Assembly: GCA_016704895.1 (NCBI GenBank)
Contig: JADIZG010000002.1
Coordinates: 62,001 to 126,000 of the forward strand
Source: Betaproteobacteria bacterium
GTDB taxonomy: Bacteria; Pseudomonadota; Gammaproteobacteria; Burkholderiales; Casimicrobiaceae
Reading direction: 5' to 3'
Length of the DNA stretch: 64,000 nucleotides
Shown here: positions 50,941-59,371 of the stretch, in pieces
Layout of the letters: every line of letters starts with the position of its first letter
Position numbering within the stretch: position 1 is the first letter of the stretch
Made by a program: the position numbers and the translations under genes
Notes under the pieces: generated by a model
Seen by the model: the letters and a program-made list of their open reading frames with translations, nothing else
What the model was told of the DNA's origin: nothing
Databases searched by the model: none

Positions 50941-51935
50941 CAACGCGCGGCGTCGAGCGCGAAGTAGGTGAGGATCGCGTCCGCGCCCGCGCGCTTCATG
51001 CCGACGAGAACCTCGAGGACGCACGCGCGCTCGTCGAGCCAGCCCATCTGCGTAGCGGCCTTGAGCATCGCGTACTCTCCCGACACCTGGTAGACGGCGG
51101 TCGGCATCGCGAAGGCGTCCTTCACGCGCCGCACGATATCGAGGTAAGGGAGTCCCGGCTTCACCATCACCATGTCCGCGCCCTCGGCGACGTCGAGCGC
51201 GACCTCGCGCAACGCCTCGTCCGAGTTCGCCGGATCCATCTGGTAGGTGAACTTGTTACCGCCCTTCAGGTTGCCCGAGGATCCGACCGCGTCCCGGAAC
51301 GGACCGTAGAACGAGGACGCGTACTTCGCCGAGTAGGCGAGGATGCGCGTCCGCTGGAAGCCCGCCCCGTCGAGGGCGCGACGCAGCGCGCCGACACGCC
51401 CGTCCATCATGTCCGACGGCGCCACCATGTCGACGCCGGCGGCGGCATGGTTCTTCGCCTGCTTCACCAGCGCCTCGACCGTCTCGTCGTTGAGGACGTA
51501 GCCCGACGCGTCGATCAGCCCGTCCTGCCCGTGGCTCGTGTACGGATCGAGCGCGACGTCGGTGATCACGCCGAGCTCGGGGAATCGCGACTTCAGCGCT
51601 CGAACCGTGCGCGGGACGAGGTCGTCCGGATGCCACGCCTGCGCGGCGTCGGCGGTCTTGAGCTCGGCCGGGATCACCGGGAACAGCGCGATCGCGGGAA
51701 CGCCGAGCTCGAGGCACGCCTCGGCGTCGCGACACAGCAGGTCGAACGACTTGCGCGAGACGCCCGGCAGCGAAGGCACCGGCTCCTCGCGTCCGGCGCC
51801 GTCGAGCACGAACACCGGCAGGATCAGGTCGTCGGGCGTGAGCGTCGTCTCGCGCATCAGCCGGCGCGAGAAATCGTCGCGGCGCATGCGGCGCGGGCGC
51901 GAGTCCGGGAAGCGGGCGGAATAGGGTTGGGTCAT
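50919..51935 (-). CDS. hemB: Delta-aminolevulinic acid dehydratase (porphobilinogen synthase)
   Basis: A 338-residue enzyme that joins two 5-aminolevulinates to porphobilinogen. Active-site lysines lie in AYSAKYASSFYGPFRDA and VMVKPGLPYLDI. The metal site, DPYTSHGQDGLID, lacks the Cys set of zinc enzymes, suggesting a Mg-type HemB. The C-terminus is unusual: after the normal DAARWL it ends KGSEP, encoded by an inverted repeat shared with the opposite gene. The ATG at 51935 gives the family N-terminus (RPRRMRRDDFSRRLMRE). With hemE it is one of two haem genes here. Confidence 0.96.
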   Translation of the reverse strand: MTQPYSARFPDSRPRRMRRDDFSRRLMRETTLTPDDLILPVFVLDGAGREEPVPSLPGVSRKSFDLLCRDAEACLELGVPAIALFPVIPAELKTADAAQAWHPDDLVPRTVRALKSRFPELGVITDVALDPYTSHGQDGLIDASGYVLNDETVEALVKQAKNHAAAGVDMVAPSDMMDGRVGALRRALDGAGFQRTRILAYSAKYASSFYGPFRDAVGSSGNLKGGNKFTYQMDPANSDEALREVALDVAEGADMVMVKPGLPYLDIVRRVKDAFAMPTAVYQVSGEYAMLKAATQMGWLDERACVLEVLVGMKRAGADAILTYFALDAARWLKGSEP

Positions 51936-52047
51936 GCGGGAAACGCGTGTCGGATGGGGTGGCGGCGTCGTGGGGGCTACGCGATGGTAGCGCGAAGCGC
52001 CTGCGGGCCGGGCGGGTGCCCCCGCTCCCGCCTGCCGGCGCGCGTCA

Positions 52048-52692
52048 TCAATCGCCGCCCGACAGCCACTTCTGCTGCTTCGCGGCCTCCAGCAAGCCCT
52101 TGAATCCGCGCGCGCCCTGCGCGGCGGCCATCGACCGCAGCCGCAGCAGCAGTTCGGCGGTCGCGAGCGCGTCGCCGGCCGCGTTGTGCCGCGCCGTGTT
52201 CTCGATGTTGAACTTCGCCATCCAGTCGTCGAGGCTGCGGCCGCCCTTGCGGTAGGTCTCGGGCTGGAGCGCCCCCGCGAGGTAGGCCAGGTCGAGCCAG
52301 GGACGATCGTCGAACGGGACGCGCGCCGCCTCGCAGGCGCGGCGCAGCACCTTGCGGTCGAAGTCCGCGTGGAATCCGACGCAGCGCGCGTCCGCGACGT
52401 ACTCGCGGAAGGCCGCGAGCGCCTCGGGCGCCGGTACGCCGGACGCCTGTGCCCCGTAGCCGATCCCGTGCACGACGACGTTCGACGCGTTGCCCGCCGG
52501 CTGGTTGCGCAGGACGACCTCGAAGCTGTCGTCGAGCAGGATGCCCGAGCCGTCGACCGCCACCGCGCCGATGGCGAGCAGATCGTCGCGCTCCGGATCG
52601 AGGCCCGAGGTCTCGGTGTCGATGACGACCAGGCGCGCATCGGCGTCGCCTTCGGACGTCTCGCGGCCGAACCAGCGGTCGAACAGGCTCAG
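52048..52692 (-). CDS. DEDDh 3'-5' exonuclease (DnaQ-like), start damaged by a G tract
   Basis: The frame reads SLFDRWFGRETSE, then VVIDTETSGLDPERDDLLAIGAVAV with the first Asp and Glu of the exonuclease site, FHADFDRKVLRR (Asp) and ARHNAAGDALATAELL (His and Asp), which completes the DEDDh set. The end is RSMAAAQGARGFKGLLEAAKQQKWL. The natural start should be near 52692, but the codon there is CTG and it abuts a 22-base G tract (C tract on this strand), so the ATG and ribosome site appear lost. A GTG at 52563 would remove the first Asp-Glu pair. DnaQ-like proteins of this kind often sit with DUF294/CBS proteins, as here. Confidence 0.8.
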   Translation of the reverse strand: MSLFDRWFGRETSEGDADARLVVIDTETSGLDPERDDLLAIGAVAVDGSGILLDDSFEVVLRNQPAGNASNVVVHGIGYGAQASGVPAPEALAAFREYVADARCVGFHADFDRKVLRRACEAARVPFDDRPWLDLAYLAGALQPETYRKGGRSLDDWMAKFNIENTARHNAAGDALATAELLLRLRSMAAAQGARGFKGLLEAAKQQKWLSGGD

Positions 52693-52830
52693 GGGGGGGG
52701 GGGGGGGGGGGGGCGGCCCCCCCCAAGGCAGGCCGCCGGTTCCGCCCCGGCCCCGGGGGGCGCCCCAGGGCGGCGGCTTGGGACTGCCCGGCGCCGCACG
52801 GGGCCACGTCCCCCAGGCTCGTCGCCGGCG
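52692..52830. repeat. 22-base G tract and GC-rich repeat remnant
   Basis: Twenty-two G (52692-52713), then CGG and eight C, then GC-rich DNA containing a diverged reverse-oriented copy of the CCGGGC(C)GTCCCAAG(G)CGGC string seen in the pil repeats (about 52773-52797). It sits between the DUF294 protein and the exonuclease and destroys the start of the latter. Confidence 0.6.
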
Positions 52831-52854
52831 CGGCTCGGATGGTCCGGTGGCGCC

Positions 52855-54777
52855 TCATCCCGGGTAATCCATCTCAAGGCGCTGCTGGATCGCGCGAACC
52901 TGCCTCAACGCCTCCTTCAGGATGCGCCGGTCGAGCGCGGACAGATCGGAGAGCGGCACGACGTTCGCCGCCCCCGACGCCGTGATGTCGCCCGACGCGC
53001 GCCGGTGCTGCGTGCGCAGCCGCAGGAGCTGCACGTGCTCGAACGCGGCGACCCAGCTGCGGATCTCGTCGGCGGGAACGCCCTTGCGGACCCCGGCGGC
53101 CTCGAGCCGGTCGACGGTGTTCGTCGCGGTCACGCCGCACGCGAGCGCGAAGATGCGCGCGGCGTCGACGAACGGCACGCTGCCGCTCATCTTGAGGTCG
53201 ATGCCCTCGACGCCGGCGGCGTCCTCCTGCCCCGACAGCTCGCCGAACCAGTTGAGCGGCGGCCGGTTGGTGAGCGCGTTGTCGCTCATCTGCTTCAGGA
53301 AGCGCGGGTTGCCCTGCGCGCGCGCGGCGATGTCCGCGCGGAGCTGAACGGCGAGCCCCTCCTCGCCCCACAGCGAGCGGAAGTCGAAGAAGATCGCGCT
53401 GGCGAGCAGGCTCTGCGGATCGCCGCGGTCGATCCACTGCCAGAAGGCGACCCGCCACTCGTCGAGCGACAGGCACCAGCGCGGGTTCATCGCCATCACG
53501 CCGCCCTTGCACAGCGGGTAGCCGCAGCGGTCGAGCGCCTCGTTGACCTCTCGCGCGAACGGCTCCAGGCGCTCGCGGATCGTCTCCGGAGGAAGCGCCT
53601 CGTCGTTCGGCACGAAGATGAGGCCGTTGTCCTGGTCGGTCGCGATCGTCTGCTCGCTGCGGCCCTCGGAACCCATCCCGAGCCAGCACAGCGCGAGCCC
53701 CGACAGGTCGTGCTTCGGCGCGACGAGGTCGAGGATGCGCGAGGCGAGCTGGTCGTTGAGGCTCGCGATCATGCGCGTGAGCTGGCCGCTCGCCACGCCC
53801 TGCGCGACCAGCGCGTGCGAGAGCGCGCGGACGTCGGCCGCGCTCTGGACGAGCGAGCCCAGGTCCGCCGCGCGCCGGATCGCGCTCGACAGCTCGCGCA
53901 CCGACAGGCGCTGCAGCCCGAACAGGTCGCGCTCCGACACGACGCCCGCGACCTGCCCCTCGGCACTGGTGACGACCACGTGACGGATGCCGTGGCGCGC
54001 CATCAGCAGCGCGGCGTCGCCCGCGGTCGATTCGCCGTGGAGCGTCAGCGCCGGCGAGCTCATCACGCTCGAGATCGGCGCGGAAAGCGGCACGGCGGGC
54101 AGGACGATCCGGCCGATCACGTCCTGCCGCGTGAAGATGCCCACGGGCTTCGATTCGCCGTCGACGACCGGCAGCGAGCCGATGCGCAGCTCCTCCATTC
54201 GCTTCAGCGCGTCGCCGATCGGCGTCTCCGGGGCGACGGTGACCGGCGCGTTGCGCGTGATCGCATTGAGCGGCGTGGACAGTCCGCGCTGCTCGGTGAC
54301 CGTCGCCGCGTATTCGGCCTGGATCTTCGCGCGCGACAGGTCGAGCAGGTGCGCGAGCCTGCGCGTGCAGAAATCCTGGAACACCGCCGAGCCGGCGATC
54401 AGCTGGTCGAACACCGAGGCGGGGAAAACGAGGCAGAACACGTCGCCGCCCGCGCGATAGTGACTGGTCACTCCGCGCCCCGCCAGCAGCGCGCCGAGCG
54501 GAAACATCTCGCCTGCGCCGAGTTCCCAAGCCGCGCGCAGCGTGCCGTCGGGCGACGCGCGTTCGCCGCGAACGGCACCCTGCTTGATCACGTAGCAGTG
54601 GTCGGGGCGCGTGTCGGACGGCGTGAGGATCGCCTCGCCGGGAGCGAAGTAGCGGATCCTCGACGCGCGCACGACGCGCTCGACGTCGATGGCCGTCATT
54701 CCCGAGAACGGCGCATGGGGAACGAGCGCCTGCTTCAATCCCGAGACGACCGTCGGGGCCGGCGACGACTTGGACAT
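52855..54777 (-). CDS. Cyclic-nucleotide-binding, CBS and DUF294 nucleotidyltransferase protein
   Basis: The 640-residue protein has four parts: a cNMP-binding-like domain (about 20-140; PGEAILTPSDTRPDHCYVIKQGAV), a CBS pair (about 175-290; IGSLPVVDGESKPVGIFTRQDVIG and HVVVTSAEGQVAGVVSERDL), a DUF294 nucleotidyltransferase (LCWLGMGSEGRSEQTIATDQDNGLI) and a C-terminal helical domain. It resembles GlnD/GlnE-like regulators. The ATG at 54777 has GGAGAG upstream; a longer start at 54810 is less likely. In many betaproteobacteria these genes accompany a DnaQ-like exonuclease and an acetate/solute symporter; here the exonuclease follows but no symporter is seen. Confidence 0.88.
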   Translation of the reverse strand: MSKSSPAPTVVSGLKQALVPHAPFSGMTAIDVERVVRASRIRYFAPGEAILTPSDTRPDHCYVIKQGAVRGERASPDGTLRAAWELGAGEMFPLGALLAGRGVTSHYRAGGDVFCLVFPASVFDQLIAGSAVFQDFCTRRLAHLLDLSRAKIQAEYAATVTEQRGLSTPLNAITRNAPVTVAPETPIGDALKRMEELRIGSLPVVDGESKPVGIFTRQDVIGRIVLPAVPLSAPISSVMSSPALTLHGESTAGDAALLMARHGIRHVVVTSAEGQVAGVVSERDLFGLQRLSVRELSSAIRRAADLGSLVQSAADVRALSHALVAQGVASGQLTRMIASLNDQLASRILDLVAPKHDLSGLALCWLGMGSEGRSEQTIATDQDNGLIFVPNDEALPPETIRERLEPFAREVNEALDRCGYPLCKGGVMAMNPRWCLSLDEWRVAFWQWIDRGDPQSLLASAIFFDFRSLWGEEGLAVQLRADIAARAQGNPRFLKQMSDNALTNRPPLNWFGELSGQEDAAGVEGIDLKMSGSVPFVDAARIFALACGVTATNTVDRLEAAGVRKGVPADEIRSWVAAFEHVQLLRLRTQHRRASGDITASGAANVVPLSDLSALDRRILKEALRQVRAIQQRLEMDYPG

Positions 54778-54839
54778 CGACCACTCTCCGCTCGCGGTTA
54801 TTGGGGCCATTATTCCGACGATGAATCGACGGAACTATG

Positions 54840-54985
54840 ACCGGGGTCAACGGTCACAATCAACAGACGGAAACGTCTCCCGCTTCCCTCCCTGAGCGGG
54901 TGCTCGCCGCGGTCGGCAAGCCGCGGCGGGCGTTCCAAGGCCCCGCGTCACTCCCCTTGACTGCGGGGCCTTTTCTTTTTCCGCG
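54840..54985 (+). ncRNA. Candidate small RNA with four hairpins and a terminator
   Basis: In the gap between two minus-strand genes, the plus strand shows a run of stem-loops: AGACG-GAAA-CGTCT (54865-54878, GNRA tetraloop), CCCGCT/AGCGGG (54879-54900), a strong 11-bp stem GCTCGCCGCGG/CCGCGGCGGGC (54902-54931) and a GGCCCCGC stem ending in TTTTCTTTTT (54937-54980). The last is a rho-independent terminator reading on the plus strand, where no plus-strand gene exists to use it. A weak TTATTG/ATGAAT pair lies at about 54797-54825. No known RNA family recognised. Confidence 0.5.
54937..54980 (+). terminator. Rho-independent terminator
   Basis: Stem AAGGCCCCGC (54937-54946) pairs with GCGGGGCCTT (54963-54972) across a 16-base loop, followed by TTTCTTTTT. 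It points in the plus direction. Confidence 0.85.
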
Positions 54986-54994
54986 CCCGCTGCG

Positions 54995-55651
54995 TCATGC
55001 GGCGAGCCACCCGGCCAGGATCGCGTCGGCCTCCATGAGGCCAGTCCGCGCCGTCGCCGAGAACGGAACGACGGTCACGTACGCCGCCTGCTCGCGGTAG
55101 CGTTCCGCAAGCTGCCCGCGGATCGCAGCCGACGCGCGCGCAGATTCGGTTCGTGTGAGCTTGTCGGATTTCGTCGCCAGCACCATCACCGGCCGGCCGG
55201 ACGGAAGGAATCCGTCGAGCATGGCCAGGTCGAGCGGCTTCAGGCCGTGCCGGGCATCGACGACCAGCACCAGCGCGACGAGCGTCGACCTGGTCGCGAC
55301 GTAGGTTGCGAGCACGTCCTGCCAGACGCGCTTGACCGCCTTCGGTACCGCGGCATAGCCGTAGCCCGGCAGGTCCGCGACGATCGCGCCGGACGGCAGC
55401 CCGAACATCACGATCTGCTGCGTGCGTCCCGGGGTGCGGCTCGCGAACGCGAGTCGATTCCGTCCGGCCAGCGCGTTGATCGCGCTGGACTTCCCGGCGT
55501 TCGACCGTCCGGCGAACGCGACTTCCGGCGGCCCGGGCGGCGGCAACTGGTCGAGCGCGGCCGCGGCGATCATGAACTCGGCGCCCAGCAGCGACCGGGG
55601 GTCGGTCCCTCCCGGCCCGGTCTTCTCGGATACAATATCGCGTTTATTCAA
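54995..55651 (-). CDS. engB: Ribosome biogenesis GTPase YihA/YsxC (EngB)
   Basis: A 218-residue GTPase from the TTG at 55651. G1 is AFAGRSNAGKSSAINAL, the G2 region includes SRTPGRTQQIV, G3 is VADLPGYGYA and G4 LATKSDKLTR. EngB helps assemble the large ribosomal subunit. The ATG at 55573 falls inside the conserved LGAEF-AAALDQLPPPG segment, so the true start must be upstream; TTG 55651 is the only candidate I see. Its first codons overlap the -10 region (TACAAT, 55631-55636) of the divergent cytochrome gene, so regulation may be linked. Confidence 0.93.
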   Translation of the reverse strand: MNKRDIVSEKTGPGGTDPRSLLGAEFMIAAAALDQLPPPGPPEVAFAGRSNAGKSSAINALAGRNRLAFASRTPGRTQQIVMFGLPSGAIVADLPGYGYAAVPKAVKRVWQDVLATYVATRSTLVALVLVVDARHGLKPLDLAMLDGFLPSGRPVMVLATKSDKLTRTESARASAAIRGQLAERYREQAAYVTVVPFSATARTGLMEADAILAGWLAA

Positions 55652-55726
55652 GCTGAAGTCCCGCCCGACCCGGCCCGCGTCCCCCCGGACCGCGCGCCGA
55701 CGTCGAGCCCGAAGAGGAGTCCGGAA

Positions 55727-56359
55727 ATGAAACGCACGCTGCTCCTGGCCGCCGCGGTCGGTCTGTCGGCGCTTGCCAACACACAGGCGCCGACCAAACC
55801 CGATCCCGCGAAGGCGAAAGAGATCGTCAACCAGATATGCGCAGCGTGTCACGGCGCGGACGGCGCGAGCCCGACGTCCGCGAATCCTTCGCTCGCTGGA
55901 ATGCCGGCCGACTATATCACCACGCAACTCGCGCACTTCAAGGCCGGCATCCGGCAGAACGCGATCATGCAGGGCATGTCGTCGACGCTGTCCGACGCCG
56001 ACATGGTGTCGCTCGGCGCCTATTTCGCCGGCCAGAAGCCCAAGCTGCTGGAGGCGAAGGACGCGTCGCTCGCCCGCGAGGGGCAGCGGCTGTGGCGCGC
56101 CGGCGATGCGGCGAACGGCGTGCCGGCCTGCAGCGCGTGCCACGGGCCGACCGGCGCGGGCCTCCCGAGGAACTATCCGCGGCTCTCCGGCCAGTGGTCG
56201 GACTACACGCTCGCGCAGCTGAAGGCGTTCAAGTCCGGCGAGCGCGGCATGGACAAGGGCGGCAAGGACGTGAACGGCCAGATCATGGTCGGCGTCGTGC
56301 GCGGCATGTCCGAAGCGCAGATGAAGGCGCTGGCCGACTACGCGCAAGGGCTCAGGTAG
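55727..56359 (+). CDS. Diheme cytochrome c4
   Basis: The 210-residue precursor has a signal peptide (about 1-20) and two cytochrome c domains, each with CxxCH: QICAACHGADGAS and PACSACHGPTGAG. Possible Met ligands are in MQGMSSTLSDADMV and GVVRGMSEAQMKAL. Cytochromes c4 carry electrons between the bc1 complex and terminal oxidases in the periplasm. AGAGGAG lies 6 bases before the ATG. It is divergent from engB, an arrangement common in betaproteobacteria, but the expected cytochrome maturation genes do not follow; a MOSC protein does. Confidence 0.96.
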   Translation: MKRTLLLAAAVGLSALANTQAPTKPDPAKAKEIVNQICAACHGADGASPTSANPSLAGMPADYITTQLAHFKAGIRQNAIMQGMSSTLSDADMVSLGAYFAGQKPKLLEAKDASLAREGQRLWRAGDAANGVPACSACHGPTGAGLPRNYPRLSGQWSDYTLAQLKAFKSGERGMDKGGKDVNGQIMVGVVRGMSEAQMKALADYAQGLR

Positions 56360-56455
56360 CCCGCGCCCTCGCGGGCAGGGTCCGACGGGCGGCCGGGGCG
56401 ACCTTGCCGCCCGCATCGTTTCCGGGCGCCGACGACGGCATCGACAGTTCCCTCG

Positions 56456-57290
56456 ATGGAAGCGCGCCTGACCTCGGTCGTCGTCTACCCGTTCAAGGGG
56501 GCGGCCGGCATCGCCGTCGACGCTGCGGAGATCCGCATCACCGGACTGGCGACGGGCGGGGTCGCCGACCGCGAATGGATGGCGGTCGACCGCGACGGCC
56601 GGTTCGTCTCGCAGCGCGAGTTCCCGCGGCTGGCGCTCGTGCATCCGACGATCGAGGACGGGCGCCTGGTGCTCTCGACGCAGGGTCTCGCGCCGCTCGC
56701 GCTCGCGGCGGACGCGCCTGCGCCTGCGCGCGAGGTCACGGTCTGGAACTCGCAGGTGCGCGGCTTCGATGCCGGCGACGAAGCGGCGCGCTGGCTCTCG
56801 TCGGCGATCGCGAGCGACGTGCGGATCGTGCGCTTCGACCCCGCGCTCCCGCGCTTCAGCAGCCGCGACTACGCCGGCGACTCGGGTGCGCAGGTGCGGT
56901 TCGCCGACGCCTACCCGGTCCTGGTGATCGGGCAGGCATCGCTCGACCACCTGAACGAACGACTCGCCGCGCGCGGCAGCCCGCCGGTCGAGATGAACCG
57001 CTTCCGCCCCAACCTCGTGTTCGACGGCCTCGAGCCGCACGACGAGGACGCGCTCGCGTCGATCGAGATCGACGGCATAGTGCTGAAGCCGGTGAAACCG
57101 TGCACCCGCTGCCAGGTCACGACGATCGACCAGGCGAGCGCGAACACCGGCCTCGAGCCGCTGCGCACGCTCTCGACCTACCGGCGCGACGACCGGCTCG
57201 CCGGCATCACGTTCGGCATGAACGCGATCGTGATCGCCGGGGCCGGGCGCAGGATCGCGGTCGGTTCGACCGCGTCCTGCGGGGGGGGCC
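56456..57290 (+). CDS. MOSC domain protein (YcbX/mARC-like), 3' end damaged
   Basis: The N-terminal MOSC beta-barrel (TSVVVYPFKGAAGIAVDAAE, DREWMAVDRDGRFVSQREFPRLALV) and the MOSC domain (MNRFRPNLVFDG, KPCTRCQVTTIDQ with the conserved molybdopterin-ligating Cys, FGMNAIVIAGAGRRIAVG) are intact to about residue 275. At 57281 an 8-base G run and a repeat copy begin and the reading frame becomes nonsense; no natural stop is present where the family ends (expected within about 10 residues). The frame stays open far into the next gene on the opposite strand, which is not meaningful. The end has probably been replaced by assembly error or repeat insertion. Confidence 0.85.
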
Positions 57291-57366
57291 GCGGGCCGGC
57301 CCGGGGGCGGGGCCCCGGGCCCCGGGGGCCCCGGGGGAGGCGCGCTTGCGCGCCTCGGGGGGATCA
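57281..57366. repeat. GC-rich hairpin repeat and G run after the MOSC and protease genes
   Basis: Starts with eight G, continues with CCCCGGGG strings, and ends with a copy of the hairpin unit (GGGGGAGG, stem GGCGCGC-TTG-CGCGCC, then TCGGGGGGATCAC). The final GATC lies 8 bases beyond the protease stop, the same spacing type as the copy after pilM. Confidence 0.75.
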
Positions 57367-57370
57367 CACC

Positions 57371-59298
57371 CTAGCTCCCGACCGGCGAACACATCACCGG
57401 GTAGAGCGGACCGGGTCCGTAGCCCTCGGGAATCCAGCCGGCCTTGGTCGACAGCTCGTTTGCGACCGTCTGCTCGGTCGTGTAGCGATGGTTGATCTCG
57501 AACGTGTTCAGGAAGCGGTAGATCGGCTTCGTTCCCGCCGGGCAGGCGCCCGTGACCGCATTCGGGAGCGCGACGTAGTAGATCGCCGGGCTTTCGAAAT
57601 ACCAGTCGGTCGCGTAGTCGACCGCGACACGCGCGCATTCCGCCGGGTCCGCGGTGAAGAAGTGCGAATCGCCGAACGCCGGCTTGCGGTAGAAGCGGCA
57701 GACGGGGTTCCGGCCCGCGCCCGGCGAGTCGTACGCGAGGAAACGGAAGCCGGTGCGCTCCCAGCCGACGATCTGACCCGAGTCGAGGGCCGCGATCTCG
57801 TTCGGGTCGATCGTCATGAAATAGTGGTCGAGGCTCGCGTGGTAGTACTCGACCGACACGACGAGCCCCGGCACCTGGCTGCCCGGCGTCAGGTACTGGC
57901 GCACGAGCGGCAGCATCGAGCCGAACTGCGAGAAGTAGTCGGAGCCGGTCGGGTTGCTGCACAGCGCGTCGCCGCCGAGCAGGCCGCCGCGCAGCTCGTA
58001 GCCCGAGCCGTTGTAGACGACCAGCCCGCCGCCGCTCGAGCCCGCCTCGGTCGTGCCGTAGAAGTTCCAGACGACGCGCGTGAAGAGCCCGGCGCCGCCC
58101 GCCGCCGACGCGAAGTCGACCGGCACGTTTCCGTACGTCGTGCCGTAGCTCCACTTCTTGAGGTCGCCGCTCGGGTGGTGGAAGCTCTCCACGCCGATGC
58201 CGCTGCCGACCGTCGCCGCGTTCCATCCGCTGAAGTACACGCCGGCCGGCGGCATGGTGTTGAGACGCAGCAGCGCCCAATCCCAGTCCTGGCTGCGGCC
58301 GAGCAGCGCGGCACCGCCGGTCTGGACGACGTAGTTGCCTGCCGTCGTGGGGCTGCCGCACGCCGTCGCGTCGAAGAACCACCAGACGTTCAGCGTGAAC
58401 GCCTCGTACGCGGTCTCGAAGCAGTGGTTCGCGCCGTAGAGGTAAGGCGTGAACGAGCCGGGCTCGTCGTAGATCATCGTGCCGGTGCAGCGCGCGGTGC
58501 CGCCCGACGGTACCGTGAACACGAGCTTGCCAGTCGCCGCCGCCTGGTTCAGCGTCAACGCATCCTGCGGGTCGACGCACTTGACGTTGATGTTGCACGA
58601 ATCCGATTTGCCGATGTCCTGCAGGAGCTTGAGCTCCTCGCGGGCCGACGCGTTGGCGCTCGCGACCAGGTGCGACAGCCGCGCGAGCTCGAGCGTCACG
58701 CCGGCGAGCGGCGCGCCCGCCTTCGCCTCGATTTCGATCGTGACGCGCTCGCCGTCGATCACCGGCGACCAGTACTCGCCGAATCGCGCGGTGGCCTGCG
58801 CGATCGTCGCGGCCGTCACCGCCTCGATCGCACCGGCCGCGGAGCCCGCCGCGAACCGGACCGAGAGGCCCGGCGTCGCCTGCGCGAGGCGCACCGCGAC
58901 GCGCATGCTCGCGGCGCTCGCGAGGCGACCTCGACACGCGCCACGCGGTCGCCACCCTCGAGCGTGGTCCACGCGAGCTTCGAGAGGTCGATGCGCCTGT
59001 CCGTTGCCGCGACGTCGCGGCCGAAGCCGATGAACTGGGGACGCCCGGGCGCCGCGTAGGCGGAACCGGCGTTGCGATTGAGCTCGACCAGCTTCGCGCG
59101 CTCCGCCGACGTCGGCGTCGCGAGCTCGACGCGACGCGACGTCGCGGCGCTCTCGACGCGCAGGCGCACGGAAACCGCCGTCTTGGGCGCGCTCGCGGGC
59201 CGGTATTCGGCTCCGCCCACGCGCGTGACCGGTTCAGCCGCGTGTCCGGGAGCCGCAAGCATCGCCGCGAGCGCGGCGACTACGAATCGCATCGTCAT
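57371..59298 (-). pseudogene. Secreted trypsin-like serine protease with DUF5648 domain, one frame break near 58928
   Basis: GGAGG lies 7 bases before ATG 59298. The N-terminus has a signal peptide (about 1-21) and a propeptide-like part ending VARVEVAS. Near 58928 one base is missing and the frame shifts to MRVAVRLAQATPG. The S1-fold catalytic residues follow: His in YGANHCFETA, Asp in DWDWALLRLN, Ser in AGSSGGGLVV, with Cys pairs typical of lysyl endopeptidase relatives. The last 170 residues (VEYYHASLDHYFMTIDP, FRFLAYD, HRYTTEQTV) are a DUF5648 beta-propeller-like module. Corrected length is 642. It is likely an exported extracellular protease. Confidence 0.8.
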
Positions 59299-59371
59299 CC
59301 GATTGCCTCCGAAAGATTCCCGCGCGCCGCGTTCCGCGACGTCGCGTTGCAGCACTAACGCACGAGCCCCG

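Noticed and set aside
56456..59059. An 867-codon MOSC fusion protein
   Set aside because: After about residue 275 the frame passes a G run and reads antisense through the protease gene; it has no protein-like character.
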